Shown in pieces: positions 8,868 through 18,680 of a stretch of DNA of 64,000 bases. A program made the translations under genes and the position numbers. The DNA is from Streptococcus gordonii (lineage in GTDB: Bacteria; Bacillota; Bacilli; Lactobacillales; Streptococcaceae): positions 17,838-81,837 of the forward strand of contig NZ_LQWV01000034.1 in the NCBI RefSeq assembly GCF_001553855.1, read 5' to 3'. The notes below the pieces were generated by a model. The model worked only from the letters and a program-made list of their open reading frames with translations, was not told where the DNA came from and did not search any database. Position 1 is the first letter of the stretch. Each line of letters starts with the position of its first letter.

Positions 8868-9446
8868 TGTAATTCTCCTTTTTAGTTATAATTTTTTATT
8901 ACTTTTTTGGACTTGACTTTACCTTATTGAACGTCATTGGATATTCCAGTTTGTCTTGTTTTATAAAACATAATCTCGCCACCACATATGCCATTATTTG
9001 GCTTCATTATAACGTAATTCCTATAATTAAGCTAGTTAGAATCTACATTAAAAGTAGAAATTGATGAATTTCTGTTATCTAGATAAATTGAATATTAAAG
9101 AAACTGTAGCTATTATAAAAACTTTAAATTGATTTTTCAGTTTAGAATAGATAATATAAAATGCAGATATTTTGTTAAAATCAAAAAAAGCCCTTAAAAT
9201 CAAGATTTCTAGTCATGTAGATGCTTTAAGGATCTAAAGTAAGTCTTGCTTATTCATCATTTTATACTAATTGCCTTTATGGAAAAAATGTATATTTCGG
9301 AAGGTTGGTTTTAAGTGGTATGTCTTTAAATAAAGGCATTAGTAGTAATTTAGGTATAAAAAAGCCAGCCGAAATCTCTCTGCTAGCTTTTCTATATTCG
9401 AACATATAAGAATTTTTCTCATATGAATAAATATATTAAAAAGAGT
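8868..9446. other. AT-rich intergenic stretch without a convincing gene
   Basis: About 580 bases between the lipoprotein pair and the HTH-TPR regulator, both on the minus strand. It holds the regulator's terminator near 9357-9394, a weaker CCTTAAA / TTTAAGG inverted repeat near 9190-9235, and a TATAAT-like box on the minus strand near 9007-9012 that could start lipoprotein transcription. Open frames of 20-30 codons exist on both strands, but none has a clear Shine-Dalgarno plus signal peptide. Confidence 0.5.
9357..9394 (-). terminator. Terminator of the HTH-TPR regulator
   Basis: The inverted repeat AAAAGCCAGC / GCTAGCTTTT (one G-T pair) flanked by A and T runs lies about 50 bases after the regulator's stop codon. 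It may act in both directions. Confidence 0.7.
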
Positions 9447-10313
9447 TTAATCACTATTGTAATTGATTAAGTAGTTTTTTATTTTGAGATAGAGCACATC
9501 ATTTCCGTATAATTTAGCTAGTGTTTTTGCTTCAGTGTAATATTGTATAATCTCTTCTTTAGATAGAAATTTTTCACAAGAATTAGCAACGAGAAGAAGT
9601 AGAGAAGGCATTTGATATGCTGTATTATTATTTTTACAAAAATCTATGGTTTCTAATGCTGTTTCTAAAGCATCCAGTAATTGACCGTTAATCGTTAAAT
9701 GATGAGCAAAATTATATTTTAACCGAATATATCCTTCTATATCCTCTTTTAATTGGAAATCTTTTGTTGAATAGATTTGAAGAAGTTTCTTGTAGTTTCT
9801 TTCATATTCTTCGTTATAACCTATATTTGAGTAGAAATTTGTTAGAGTATTCAGAGCTTTTAAAAAAATATTTTTTTTATAATCGAATAAAGAGTCAATA
9901 AGATTTTTAAGCAACTCGATTGCACTATCTTTTTTATCATAGTTATAAAAGAGTATAATAGCTTCAATCCATGTTAAATAAGATTGTTCATCCTCATTAA
10001 ATGAATTTGATTTACTTTTTTCAAGGTTGTAAAGATATTCTAAATCAGTGTAATTTCTATGTTCTAAAAGCTTTGAGGACATGGTAATAAACTTTCGTAA
10101 ATCAGAGACAGTCTCATACGATTCATCGAAAAAGAAGTTTATATCCACTTGAAGTTTTTGTGATAACTTATAAAGAATATCAGCGGAAGGGAAATAGTTC
10201 GTTCGTTCGATTTTACTAATTAAACTTTGTTCGCAAATTCCATCAGCCAAATCTTTTTGAGAAAGTCCGAGTGACTTTCTTTTTGTTTTAATTTTATTAC
10301 CTATTGATTGCAT
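9447..10313 (-). CDS. HTH-TPR transcriptional regulator, PlcR/TprA-like (RRNPP type)
   Basis: A 288-residue protein. The N-terminal Xre-type helix-turn-helix (about residues 5-60) contains LGLSQKDLADGICEQSLISKIER. It is followed by about 220 residues of amphipathic helical repeats rich in Tyr, Leu and Asn, as in the TPR domains of PlcR, TprA and related peptide-sensing regulators. Length fits PlcR/TprA (about 285). Known relatives bind a short imported peptide made from a gene next door. No clear peptide gene is seen here. It is AT-rich compared with flanking housekeeping genes, suggesting acquisition. It is divergent from a small membrane protein gene that may be its target. Confidence 0.78.
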   Translation of the reverse strand: MQSIGNKIKTKRKSLGLSQKDLADGICEQSLISKIERTNYFPSADILYKLSQKLQVDINFFFDESYETVSDLRKFITMSSKLLEHRNYTDLEYLYNLEKSKSNSFNEDEQSYLTWIEAIILFYNYDKKDSAIELLKNLIDSLFDYKKNIFLKALNTLTNFYSNIGYNEEYERNYKKLLQIYSTKDFQLKEDIEGYIRLKYNFAHHLTINGQLLDALETALETIDFCKNNNTAYQMPSLLLLVANSCEKFLSKEEIIQYYTEAKTLAKLYGNDVLYLKIKNYLINYNSD

Positions 10314-10370
10314 ATTAAATCTCGTTTGAAATATTTTATATTGAAATTGATAAATTAATTACTAGTACAT

Positions 10371-10399
10371 AGTATATATCATAAGAGATATATTGTCAA
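10371..10399 (-). promoter_or_regulatory. Promoter of the HTH-TPR regulator
   Basis: On the minus strand TTGACA (10394-10399), a 17-base spacer and TATACT (10371-10376) make a near-consensus sigma-A promoter about 55 bases upstream of the regulator's ATG. Confidence 0.8.
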
Positions 10400-10500
10400 A
10401 AATTCAAATATATTTGTAGTTTTAGCAATCATCAAGATCTTAAACAAATCATGTTATATGAGATATTTATTAAAAAAAAACTTAAATGGAATAAAAATTA

Positions 10501-10529
10501 TTGACTTAAAATAATCAATGGTATATAAT
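10501..10529 (+). promoter_or_regulatory. Promoter of the small membrane protein
   Basis: TTGACT (10501-10506), a 17-base spacer and TATAAT (10524-10529). Transcription should begin near 10536, which rules out an upstream in-frame start at 10518 for the following gene. Confidence 0.85.
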
Positions 10530-10559
10530 TTAGTAAAAAGGGATGAAAGGGGTTTCAAA

Positions 10560-10946
10560 ATGAAGGGCGATAGAAGTACATATCTTACTAAAAAATTTAT
10601 AGTTTTAATGGCAGTAACATGTTTTAGTATTTTTCCATCTGTTATGATTTTTGGGAAAATAGGATTTATAATTTATGGAGTCTTGTTCTTCTGGACTGTA
10701 AAGACATCGCTTGAGATCGAGAAAATTAAAAAGCAAAACAACTTAAATACTGTATCGGATTTATTAAAGGATAAAACTACTGAAGAGTATAAAATGATAG
10801 AATCAGATGAAAGGGTAAAAAACTTTATAAGTAGTTTAAGTCAGACAAAAATAATATTATATACGGTCGTTGTTGGGGTAATAATAACTCTGTTTTCGGT
10901 TCTTATTTATTATCTTATTGCGTGCATTGGAGATATGCTGTTTTAG
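10560..10946 (+). CDS. Small membrane protein divergent from the HTH-TPR regulator
   Basis: A 128-residue protein starting MKGDRSTYL after a GAAAGGGG Shine-Dalgarno. Two closely spaced hydrophobic segments (about residues 13-47) are followed by a charged cytoplasmic-looking middle (EIEKIKKQNN...ESDERVKN) and a C-terminal membrane segment (about 98-124). No family recognised. Its strong promoter lies back to back with that of the PlcR-like regulator, so it is a candidate target. Base composition is very AT-rich, like the regulator. A secreted pheromone is unlikely given its size and topology. Confidence 0.65.
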   Translation: MKGDRSTYLTKKFIVLMAVTCFSIFPSVMIFGKIGFIIYGVLFFWTVKTSLEIEKIKKQNNLNTVSDLLKDKTTEEYKMIESDERVKNFISSLSQTKIILYTVVVGVIITLFSVLIYYLIACIGDMLF

Positions 10947-11120
10947 GTTTTGGTAACATAGTAATAACTACTACTATTATTGACAATTTATCTAACAAAT
11001 GAAAAGATAGTAGATTTGATACTACTGTCTTTTATGTCTCCAAACATCTAATTCATTTCATAAAAATCTAGTGATTCGATTGATTTATATTGTGATATAT
11101 AGCATTTTCTCAAAAAGAAA

Positions 11121-11152
11121 AAAACCTATGAAATCAACGTTTCATAGGTTTT
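11121..11152. terminator. Terminator after rpmG
   Basis: A perfect 13-bp inverted repeat AAAACCTATGAAA / TTTCATAGGTTTT with a 6-base loop. It lies just beyond the rpmG stop on the minus strand and could act both ways. Confidence 0.9.
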
Positions 11153-11164
11153 TCTTCATCTCAA

Positions 11165-11314
11165 TTATTTAACTTCTGTAAACACAACGTGTTTGCGAAG
11201 TTTTGGTGAGTATTTCTTCAATTGAAGACGGTCTGGAGTGTTACGTTTGTTTTTAGAAGTAAGGTACAAGCGTTCACCAGATTCTTTGTGTTCAAGTGTA
11301 ATATTTACGCGCAT
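11165..11314 (-). CDS. rpmG: 50S ribosomal protein L33
   Basis: A 49-residue protein, [18 protein letters not shown] ending in KHVVFTEVK, the L33 family sequence. It lacks the four zinc-binding cysteines, so it is the zinc-independent C-minus form. L33 is a large-subunit protein near the exit site. It lies 15 bases after rpmF, forming the usual rpmF-rpmG pair, with a terminator beyond. Genomes of this group often carry a second, cysteine-containing L33 elsewhere, used when zinc is plentiful. Confidence 0.97.
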
Positions 11315-11329
11315 GGTATCTCCCTTCTA

Positions 11330-11512
11330 TTATTCAGCTGCAGCAGCTTTAGCGATCTTACGTCCTTTGTAGTATCCTTTAAGTGATACACGGTGAGAAC
11401 GTGAGTAATCTCCAGTAGTTTCGTCAAAAGTTACAGATGGAGCTGTTACTTTGTAGTGAGTACGACGTTTGTTTTTCTTCGCTTTTGATGTGCGACGTGC
11501 AGGTACTGCCAT
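11330..11512 (-). CDS. rpmF: 50S ribosomal protein L32
   Basis: A 60-residue basic protein, [20 protein letters not shown]..., the standard L32 N-terminus. It lacks the C-terminal CxxC pairs found in zinc-binding L32 forms. It is translated from an AAAGGAGAA site and cotranscribed with rpmG. An extended -10 box (TGATATACT on the minus strand, 11575-11580) lies about 60 bases upstream. Confidence 0.97.
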   Translation of the reverse strand: MAVPARRTSKAKKNKRRTHYKVTAPSVTFDETTGDYSRSHRVSLKGYYKGRKIAKAAAAE

Positions 11513-11707
11513 TGTTTGTTTCTCCTTTTAGTTTATGATTTCGATTCAGTTTGATGATTTACATCAACTTTAACAGTATATCAAAAGTTTTTTGTAAAGT
11601 AAAGTTACTTGACAGATTTTTTTATTTAATTTGAAAATAGCAGAGCAATTATTTTTATAAAATTCTGAAAATTTAAAAATTTTCTCCTGTTCATTTGAGG
11701 GCAAGTG

Positions 11708-11716
11708 TGGTATAAT
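11708..11716 (+). promoter_or_regulatory. ilvD extended -10 promoter
   Basis: TGG-TATAAT with the -10 hexamer at 11711-11716. No good -35 is visible, which is typical of extended -10 promoters in streptococci. It lies 38 bases before the ilvD ATG. Confidence 0.65.
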
Positions 11717-11753
11717 ATAGGACACAAAGACCACTGATAGGAAGGGAATAGAC

Positions 11754-13460
11754 ATGACAGATAAGCTAGAAAATCGTCATAGAAGTAAGATTTACGATAG
11801 CATGGTTAAATCACCAAACCGTGCCATGCTTCGGGCTACAGGAATGACGGACAAAGATTTTGAAACACCTATTGTAGGGGTGATTTCGACTTGGGCGGAA
11901 AATACCCCTTGTAACATGCACTTGCATGACTTCGGTAAGCTAGCAAAAGAAGGGGTTAAATCTGCTGGTGCTTGGCCTGTGCAATTTGGCACGATTACCG
12001 TCGCGGATGGGATTGCCATGGGTACGCCAGGGATGCGCTTTTCTTTGACCTCTCGTGATATCATTGCGGATTCTATCGAAGCTGCCATGGGCGGTCACAA
12101 TGTGGATGCCTTTGTGGCCATTGGTGGCTGTGACAAGAACATGCCAGGCTCTATGATCGCTATTGCCAATATGGATATTCCTGCAATCTTCGCCTACGGT
12201 GGAACGATTGCACCTGGAAATCTTGATGGGAAGGATATTGACTTAGTTTCCGTATTTGAAGGAATCGGAAAATGGAACCACGGAGATATGTCCGAGGAGG
12301 ACGTGAAACGTCTCGAGTGTAATGCCTGCCCTGGCCCTGGTGGCTGTGGTGGTATGTACACGGCCAATACTATGGCTACAGCCATTGAAGTTCTGGGTAT
12401 GAGCTTGCCAGGCTCCTCTTCTCACCCTGCAGAATCAGCTGACAAAAAAGAAGACATTGAAGCGGCTGGACGTGCGGTTGTTAATATGCTTAAGATGGGG
12501 TTGAAACCTTCTGATATCTTGACGCGTGAAGCCTTTGAAGATGCGATCACAGTGACCATGGCTCTGGGTGGCTCTACTAATGCTACTTTGCATTTGCTAG
12601 CTATGGCTCATGCGGCTAATGTTGAGCTGACACTGGACGACTTTAATGTCATTCAAGAGAAGGTGCCACATTTGGCCGACTTGAAACCATCTGGTCAGTA
12701 TGTCTTCCAAGACCTTTATGAGGTTGGTGGAGTGCCTGCTGTGATGAAATATCTCTTGGCGAATGGCTTCCTGCACGGTGATCGCATCACTTGTACTGGT
12801 AAGACGGTAGCGGAAAATCTGGCAGACTTTGCGGATCTGACACCAGGTCAAAAGGTCATTATGCCACTTGAAAATCCAAAACGTGCAGACGGTCCATTGA
12901 TCATCTTGCATGGTAATCTGGCTCCAGACGGTGCTGTTGCCAAGGTTTCTGGTGTTAAGGTACGTCGCCACGTCGGACCAGCCAAGGTCTTTGACTCAGA
13001 AGAAGCCGCTATTGATGCAGTGTTGGCCGATGAAGTAGTCGATGGTGATGTGGTTGTAGTTCGTTACGTTGGACCAAAAGGTGGCCCTGGTATGCCGGAA
13101 ATGCTGTCGCTTTCTTCTATCATTGTAGGGAAAGGTCAAGGGGACAAGGTTGCCCTTCTGACAGACGGTCGCTTCTCAGGTGGTACTTACGGCTTGGTTG
13201 TTGGACACATTGCTCCCGAAGCTCAGGATGGTGGCCCGATCGCCTACCTTCGCACGGGTGATATAGTAACCGTTGACCAAGACACCAAAGAAATTTCCAT
13301 GGCTGTCTCTGATGAAGAGCTAGCAAAACGTAAGGCAGAAACGACCATTCCACCGCTTTATAGTCGCGGGGTACTTGGTAAATATGCCCATATGGTATCC
13401 TCTGCCGCTAAAGGTGCTGTGACTGACTTCTGGAAACCAGAAGAAACTGGTAAGAAATAA
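11754..13460 (+). CDS. ilvD: Dihydroxy-acid dehydratase IlvD
   Basis: A 568-residue IlvD/Edd-family enzyme that dehydrates 2,3-dihydroxy acids to 2-keto acids in valine, isoleucine and leucine synthesis. The iron-sulfur cluster ligands are visible as CDKNMPGS (near residue 124) and [20 protein letters not shown] (near 190-210). The C-terminal [18 protein letters not shown] is the second IlvD/Edd signature. It stands alone with its own promoter and terminator, apart from other ilv genes. No attenuator-like leader peptide was seen. Confidence 0.97.
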   Translation: MTDKLENRHRSKIYDSMVKSPNRAMLRATGMTDKDFETPIVGVISTWAENTPCNMHLHDFGKLAKEGVKSAGAWPVQFGTITVADGIAMGTPGMRFSLTSRDIIADSIEAAMGGHNVDAFVAIGGCDKNMPGSMIAIANMDIPAIFAYGGTIAPGNLDGKDIDLVSVFEGIGKWNHGDMSEEDVKRLECNACPGPGGCGGMYTANTMATAIEVLGMSLPGSSSHPAESADKKEDIEAAGRAVVNMLKMGLKPSDILTREAFEDAITVTMALGGSTNATLHLLAMAHAANVELTLDDFNVIQEKVPHLADLKPSGQYVFQDLYEVGGVPAVMKYLLANGFLHGDRITCTGKTVAENLADFADLTPGQKVIMPLENPKRADGPLIILHGNLAPDGAVAKVSGVKVRRHVGPAKVFDSEEAAIDAVLADEVVDGDVVVVRYVGPKGGPGMPEMLSLSSIIVGKGQGDKVALLTDGRFSGGTYGLVVGHIAPEAQDGGPIAYLRTGDIVTVDQDTKEISMAVSDEELAKRKAETTIPPLYSRGVLGKYAHMVSSAAKGAVTDFWKPEETGKK

Positions 13461-13476
13461 CCTATAGATAACAAAA

Positions 13477-13503
13477 GAACCCGCTAGTTTTTCTAGCGGG
13501 TTC
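13477..13503. terminator. Terminator after ilvD
   Basis: An 11-bp perfect stem GAACCCGCTAG / CTAGCGGGTTC with a T-rich loop, between convergent ilvD and the SufT-like gene. Confidence 0.9.
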
Positions 13504-13541
13504 AATATTTTATTTCAATGATAGACGAAGTAGTCGTTTTT

Positions 13542-13883
13542 TTATTTAGGGCTGATCCCTAGTGCAATACGGCCAAAACGGCTGATGCGGGTGATTTTCC
13601 AAGCAGGAGACCAAGTGACTTCGACAGAGACACTTTCGATCTCATCAATCTTCTTAAGAGAGTCCATGATGGCGATGGGGAGGCTCTCAGCACAGTCACA
13701 GGCTGTGTCCGTAAAAGTCATGACAATCTTGCAGTGGCCGTTTTCGTCTAGGTTGATTTCATAAATCAGGCCTAGGTTGTATACATCTAGCTCGACGTCT
13801 GGGTCGTAAATGCGTTCGAGTTTTTCTACTAGTTTATCCTGAATGGCAGCTGCTCGTTCGTTGATTTTGATATCGTCTCTCAT
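13542..13883 (-). CDS. MIP18/DUF59 family iron-sulfur assembly factor (SufT-like)
   Basis: A 113-residue protein of the DUF59 family. The core IYDPDVELDVYNLGLIYEI (residues 26-44) carries the family's DPD and NLGLIY motifs. A TDTACDCAESLP segment near 58-69 holds the conserved cysteine. DUF59 proteins help mature Fe-S enzymes. Its convergent position beside ilvD, an Fe-S enzyme, is suggestive but not an operon. It has a strong Shine-Dalgarno (AGAAGGAGAT) before the ATG. Confidence 0.88.
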   Translation of the reverse strand: MRDDIKINERAAAIQDKLVEKLERIYDPDVELDVYNLGLIYEINLDENGHCKIVMTFTDTACDCAESLPIAIMDSLKKIDEIESVSVEVTWSPAWKITRISRFGRIALGISPK

Positions 13884-14024
13884 AGGTATCTCCTTCTATA
13901 CTAGCTGGAATTGTTTTTATTTTCTCACAATTCTGACATTTTTTCAAGATATTTTCCATAATGAAAACGGATTTACTTCTTACTGTTGGAAAATACCATT
14001 TGTACTCCTAAAAATGCTGGACTT

Positions 14025-14034
14025 GTGGTAAAAT
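14025..14034 (+). promoter_or_regulatory. hisS extended -10 promoter
   Basis: TGTGG-TAAAAT with the hexamer at 14029-14034, 31 bases before the hisS ATG; no clear -35. No T-box leader is present in the short 5' region. Confidence 0.6.
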
Positions 14035-14064
14035 ATAGGTACTAAAGAAGACAGAGGTGAGAAG

Positions 14065-15345
14065 ATGAAATTACAAAAACCAAAGGGAACTCAAGATATT
14101 CTCCCACAAGAGTCTGCCAAGTGGCAATATGTCGAAGAATTTGCCCGTGAGACATTTAGGAAATACAATTATGCTGAGATTCGTACTCCTATTTTTGAAC
14201 ATTATGAAGTTATCAGCCGTTCTGTTGGAGATACGACAGACATTGTGACCAAGGAAATGTACGACTTTTATGATAAGGGGGACCGCCACATCACCCTTCG
14301 TCCGGAAGGGACAGCTCCTGTCGTTCGTTCTTATGTGGAAAACAAGCTCTTCGCACCGGAAGTTCAAAAGCCTGTCAAGCTCTACTATATGGGCTCTATG
14401 TTCCGCTATGAACGTCCACAAGCAGGTCGTCTGCGGGAATTTCACCAGATTGGAGCAGAGTGCTTTGGATCTAGCAATCCTGCAACAGACGTAGAAATGA
14501 TTGCTATGGCAGCTCAATTCTTCAAGGAAATTGGCATCACCAATGTCAGCTTAGAGCTAAATACACTGGGTAATCCTGAGAGCAGAGCAGCTTATCGTCA
14601 GGCCTTGATTGATTATCTGACTCCACTGAAGGCTAGTCTGTCTGCTGACAGTCAACGTCGCTTGGAGGAAAATCCGCTGCGCGTGCTGGATTCTAAAGAG
14701 CCTGAGGATAAGGTGGCCGTAGAGGGTGCGCCTTCTATTCTGGACTATTTGGATGAGGAGAGCAGTGCTTACTTTGCGGCTGTTCGCTCTATGTTAGAGA
14801 CCTTACAGATTCCTTATGTTATCAATACCAACATGGTCCGTGGCTTGGATTATTACAACCACACGATTTTCGAGTTTACGACTGAGGTGGCTGGCAGTCA
14901 GTTGACCATTTGTGCGGGTGGCCGTTATGATGGGCTGGTTGCCTACTTTGGTGGTCCTGAGACACCAGGTGTCGGCTTTGGTATGGGCTTGGAACGCTTG
15001 CTTCTCGTCTTGGACAAGCAAGGTGTGGAGCTTCCGATTGAGACGGGTCTGGACGCTTATATTGCTGTTTTGGGAGCTGGTGCCAATGGCAAAGCTTTGG
15101 AATTAGTCCAGTCTCTCCGAGCACAAGGTTTTGCGGCTGAACGGGACTATTTGGACCGCAAGATTAAGGCCCAGTTTAAATCAGCGGACATCTTCCAAGC
15201 GAAGACCATTATTACTCTTGGCGAGAGCGAGCTGGAAAGTGGCGAGCTGACTGTCAAAAATAATGAGACACGTCAAGAAGTGACAGTGTCACTCGAGGCT
15301 ATTAAGGCAGATTTTCAGGATGTCTTGGCCCAAATTGGACTCTAA
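14065..15345 (+). CDS. hisS: Histidine-tRNA ligase
   Basis: A 426-residue class II synthetase. Motif 2 appears as [16 protein letters not shown] (near residues 113-128), the HisRS-specific [12 protein letters not shown] near 260-271, and motif 3 as [11 protein letters not shown] near 300-310. The C-terminal anticodon-binding domain follows. It charges tRNA-His. It is preceded by a GAGGTGAGA Shine-Dalgarno and a short promoter region. Length and motifs are normal. Confidence 0.98.
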   Translation: MKLQKPKGTQDILPQESAKWQYVEEFARETFRKYNYAEIRTPIFEHYEVISRSVGDTTDIVTKEMYDFYDKGDRHITLRPEGTAPVVRSYVENKLFAPEVQKPVKLYYMGSMFRYERPQAGRLREFHQIGAECFGSSNPATDVEMIAMAAQFFKEIGITNVSLELNTLGNPESRAAYRQALIDYLTPLKASLSADSQRRLEENPLRVLDSKEPEDKVAVEGAPSILDYLDEESSAYFAAVRSMLETLQIPYVINTNMVRGLDYYNHTIFEFTTEVAGSQLTICAGGRYDGLVAYFGGPETPGVGFGMGLERLLLVLDKQGVELPIETGLDAYIAVLGAGANGKALELVQSLRAQGFAAERDYLDRKIKAQFKSADIFQAKTIITLGESELESGELTVKNNETRQEVTVSLEAIKADFQDVLAQIGL

Positions 15346-15434
15346 GCAAGTGAAAGCAACAGGTGCTGGAATTCTATTCCAGCCCTCTGTTTTACTTGAG
15401 CAACTACAAATGATCATCTACAAAGGAATATTGA

Positions 15435-15644
15435 ATGAAAAAAATAGTCATGCTCTCCCTTATTCAGGCAGTAGCTTTATTTATCATAACAGGTCTTCTG
15501 TGTTTATTTATTAGGGGAGATTTCTTTTTCCGCTATCTAGCTCCTATATTTGGCTTGGCGGCGGGTTTTTTTCGATTTTTAACAGCTATGGTCAGTAAGG
15601 CCTTGGCACCTGCTTTATTTGAAGAGGACAAGAAGGCAGACTAG
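15435..15644 (+). CDS. Small two-segment membrane protein
   Basis: A 69-residue protein with two hydrophobic segments (about residues 5-27 and 33-57) and a charged tail EEDKKAD. The ATG follows AAAGGA at good spacing. No named family recognised. It lies between hisS and aspS, 89 bases after hisS, and could be read through from hisS because no strong terminator separates them. Confidence 0.6.
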   Translation: MKKIVMLSLIQAVALFIITGLLCLFIRGDFFFRYLAPIFGLAAGFFRFLTAMVSKALAPALFEEDKKAD

Positions 15645-15707
15645 GCTTGAATCGACTCTTTTTAAGCTCTCTTATATGGCAAAAATTGATTTTTCTAAAA
15701 AAATCTT

Positions 15708-15727
15708 GAGGGACAAGCTTATCCCTC
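15708..15727. promoter_or_regulatory. 20-bp palindrome upstream of aspS
   Basis: GAGGGACAAGCTTATCCCTC is a 20-base inverted repeat with one mismatched pair and no loop. It ends 11 bases before the aspS -10 box (15739-15744, TATGG-TAAAAT). The absence of a loop and position at the -35 favour a protein-binding operator over a terminator; the binding factor is unknown. Confidence 0.45.
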
Positions 15728-15775
15728 TATCTTTATGGTAAAATAGAACAAGAATTAAAAGTTTGGAGAAAAATA

Positions 15776-17530
15776 ATGAAACGTTCGATGTATGCTGGAC
15801 GTGTTCGCAAGGAGCACGTAGGTCAAGAAATCACTTTGAAAGGCTGGGTTGCTCGTAGACGAGACTTGGGTGGCTTGATTTTCATTGATTTGCGAGACCG
15901 TGAAGGCATCATGCAGCTGGTTATCAATCCTGAGACTGTTTCAAAGGATGTGATGGAGACAGCAGAAAGTCTGCGCAGTGAGTTTGTCATCGAGGTGACA
16001 GGTCAAGTGGTAGCCAGAGAGCAGGCTAATGATAAATTGGCAACAGGTGCTGTAGAATTACACGTGCAAAGCCTGGAGGTTCTAAACACCGCTAAAACAA
16101 CTCCTTTTGAAATTAAAGACGGCATTGAAGCCAATGACGATACACGTTTGCGTTACCGCTACCTCGACCTTCGTCGTCCAGAGATGTTGGAAAATCTCAA
16201 ACTTCGTGCTAAGGTGACCCATTCTATCCGCAACTACTTGGATGAGTTGGAATTTATCGATGTGGAGACACCTTTCCTTTCCAAGTCAACACCTGAAGGG
16301 GCACGCGATTATTTGGTGCCATCTCGTGTCAATAAAGGCCATTTCTACGCTCTTCCTCAAAGTCCACAAATTACTAAGCAATTGTTGATGAATGCTGGTT
16401 TTGATCGCTATTACCAAATCGTTAAATGTTTCCGTGACGAAGACTTGCGTGGCGATCGTCAGCCTGAGTTTACCCAGGTCGACTTGGAAACTTCCTTCCT
16501 TAGTGAGCAAGAAATCCAAGACATCACAGAGGGCTTGATTGCGCGCGTCATGAAGGAAACAAAAGGAATCGAAGTGACGCTTCCATTCCCTCGTATGAAG
16601 TACGATGATGCAATGGCCCTATATGGTTCTGACAAGCCAGATACTCGTTTTGACATGTTGCTTCAGGACCTGACAGAAGTGGTCAAAGGTGTAGACTTCA
16701 AAGTCTTTTCAGAAGCTCCGGCAGTAAAAGCAATCGTCGTCAAAGGCGCTGCAGACAACTATTCACGTAAAGACATCGACAAGATGACCGAAGTAGCCAA
16801 GCAGTATGGAGCTAAGGGCCTTGCTTGGGTTAAGGTTGTGGATGGAGAATTAAACGGACCAGTTGCTAAGTTCTTGACTAGCATCCAAGCAGACTTGATA
16901 ACAGCGCTTGATCTTGAAGATAAGGATTTGGTTCTCTTTGTAGCAGATACGCTTGAAGTGGCGAATGCAACGCTTGGTGCCCTCCGTGGACGTATTGCTA
17001 AAGAGCTTGACTTGATTGATAACGATAAATTCAACTTCCTTTGGGTGGTTGACTGGCCAATGTTTGAATGGTCTGAAGAAGAAGATCGTTACATGAGCGC
17101 CCACCATCCATTTACCCTTCCTCAAGCGGAAACAGCTCACGAATTAGAAGGTGATTTGGCTAAGGTCCGCGCTATTGCTTATGATATCGTCTTAAACGGT
17201 TATGAGCTTGGTGGTGGTAGCCTTCGTATCAACCAAAAAGACCTTCAAGAACGCATGTTCAAGGCTCTTGGTTTCTCAGCTGAAGAAGCTAATGATCAAT
17301 TTGGTTTCCTTCTTGAAGCCATGGACTATGGTTTCCCACCACATGGTGGTTTGGCTATCGGGCTTGATCGCTTCGTGATGCTCTTAGCAGGAGAAGAAAA
17401 TATCCGTGAAGTCATTGCCTTTCCTAAGAACAACAAGGCGACTGACCCAATGACACAGGCTCCGAGCCCTGTGGCTGCAAAACAGTTAGATGAACTGAAT
17501 TTACAAGTGGAAGTAAATGAAAAAGACTAA
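15776..17530 (+). CDS. aspS: Aspartate-tRNA ligase
   Basis: A 584-residue bacterial-type AspRS. It has an N-terminal OB-fold anticodon domain (about 1-105, [22 protein letters not shown]), class II motif 2 [16 protein letters not shown] near 220-235, the bacterial GAD insertion in the middle, and motif 3 [13 protein letters not shown] near 524-536. It charges tRNA-Asp. The ATG follows a TGGAGAAA site. Its last 14 bases overlap the next gene's start, indicating an operon with the YitT-family protein. Confidence 0.98.
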   Translation: MKRSMYAGRVRKEHVGQEITLKGWVARRRDLGGLIFIDLRDREGIMQLVINPETVSKDVMETAESLRSEFVIEVTGQVVAREQANDKLATGAVELHVQSLEVLNTAKTTPFEIKDGIEANDDTRLRYRYLDLRRPEMLENLKLRAKVTHSIRNYLDELEFIDVETPFLSKSTPEGARDYLVPSRVNKGHFYALPQSPQITKQLLMNAGFDRYYQIVKCFRDEDLRGDRQPEFTQVDLETSFLSEQEIQDITEGLIARVMKETKGIEVTLPFPRMKYDDAMALYGSDKPDTRFDMLLQDLTEVVKGVDFKVFSEAPAVKAIVVKGAADNYSRKDIDKMTEVAKQYGAKGLAWVKVVDGELNGPVAKFLTSIQADLITALDLEDKDLVLFVADTLEVANATLGALRGRIAKELDLIDNDKFNFLWVVDWPMFEWSEEEDRYMSAHHPFTLPQAETAHELEGDLAKVRAIAYDIVLNGYELGGGSLRINQKDLQERMFKALGFSAEEANDQFGFLLEAMDYGFPPHGGLAIGLDRFVMLLAGEENIREVIAFPKNNKATDPMTQAPSPVAAKQLDELNLQVEVNEKD

Positions 17531-18452
17531 GTTTTATAAGATCCTACGCTATAGGATTCGCCGATTGGCCTATAATTTTCGGCTCTTGAAAGTACTACAG
17601 AGCATTTCTAAGGAAAAGTATGATGAGAAAATCTCGGCTTCGATTGTCTATGGTTTTCTCTCAGCTGTTGCTGTGAATTTCTTTTTTCAGCCTGGGCATG
17701 TTTATTCTAGTGGGGCAACAGGTCTAGCTCAGATTTTTTCTGCCTTGAGTGAGAGATTTATTGGGATGACAATTCCAGTTTCCCTTACCTTCTATTTAAT
17801 CAACATTCCGCTGATGATTGTGGCTTGGTATCAAATTGGACATAAGTTTACGGTTTTCACCTTCATAACAGTCAGTATGAGTTCCTTTTTCATTCAGATC
17901 GTTCCAGAGGTAGTTTTAACACAGGACCCTATTATCAATGCTCTTTTTGGGGGCGTCGTGATGGGAACTGGTGTTGGCTTTGCTTTGAAAAATAATATTT
18001 CTAGTGGCGGAACGGATATTGTCAGTTTGACTGTTCGTAAGCGGACAGGCCGTAATGTCGGTAGTATTTCCTTCATGGTGAATGGGGTGATTATGCTGAT
18101 TGCAGGTCTGACTTTTGGCTGGACCTATGCACTTTATTCGATGATTACCATCTTCGTATCCAGTCGGGTAACAGATGCTGTATTTACTAAGCAAAAGAAA
18201 ATGCAGGCCATGATTATTACCAGTTGTCCAGATAAGGTTATTGAGAAAATCCACAACCGCTTGCATCGAGGAGCTACCATGATCAATGGTGCAGAAGGAA
18301 CCTACAATCATCAGGAAAAGGCAATTCTGATCACAGTAATTACTCGGGCTGAGTACAATGAGTTTAAATACATTATACGTAAAACCGACCCGCAAGCCTT
18401 TGTCTCTGTTTCAGAGAACGTCCATATCTTAGGACGTTTTGTGGAGGAATAA
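17517..18452 (+). CDS. YitT family membrane protein
   Basis: A 311-residue protein with about five or six membrane segments between residues 40 and 205 (YitT/DUF161 domain, with [19 protein letters not shown] and [13 protein letters not shown]). A C-terminal soluble DUF2179 domain covers about 220-305 ([31 protein letters not shown] split over the region). Function is unknown, though members are often annotated as transporters. The start overlaps the end of aspS and uses GGAAG as Shine-Dalgarno. A strong terminator follows. Confidence 0.88.
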   Translation: MKKTKFYKILRYRIRRLAYNFRLLKVLQSISKEKYDEKISASIVYGFLSAVAVNFFFQPGHVYSSGATGLAQIFSALSERFIGMTIPVSLTFYLINIPLMIVAWYQIGHKFTVFTFITVSMSSFFIQIVPEVVLTQDPIINALFGGVVMGTGVGFALKNNISSGGTDIVSLTVRKRTGRNVGSISFMVNGVIMLIAGLTFGWTYALYSMITIFVSSRVTDAVFTKQKKMQAMIITSCPDKVIEKIHNRLHRGATMINGAEGTYNHQEKAILITVITRAEYNEFKYIIRKTDPQAFVSVSENVHILGRFVEE

Positions 18453-18483
18453 ACAAGTAATTGTTGCTTGGATATAACATAAC

Positions 18484-18514
18484 AAATGCACCTTTTTAGG
18501 AGGTGCATTTGTTT
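18484..18514 (+). terminator. Terminator after the aspS-yitT operon
   Basis: The 10-bp stem AAATGCACCT / AGGTGCATTT with a 7-base loop, followed by G-TTTT. Confidence 0.9.
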
Positions 18515-18646
18515 TACAAATAAAAATAAGACGAATGAAGCAGTCGATTATTCTATGGTCGCCCTTTGATGATATTGTTAGAAAATGCTGTGTTAAAAAT
18601 GCTAAATTAAGCTGGATCAGTTAGAATACGGCTAGTTGAACAAATT

Positions 18647-18674
18647 AAAAATGCGCTCTTTAGAGCGCATTTTT
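18647..18674 (-). terminator. Terminator of argS
   Basis: The 12-bp perfect stem AAAAATGCGCTC / GAGCGCATTTTT with a TTTA-type loop, 7 bases beyond the argS stop on the minus strand. Confidence 0.92.
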
Positions 18675-18680
18675 AGCTTC

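Noticed and set aside
9066-9420. Short frames of 20-30 codons downstream of the HTH-TPR regulator as a cognate peptide gene
   Set aside because: None shows a good Shine-Dalgarno together with a signal-like hydrophobic core; the best two run across the terminator hairpin.
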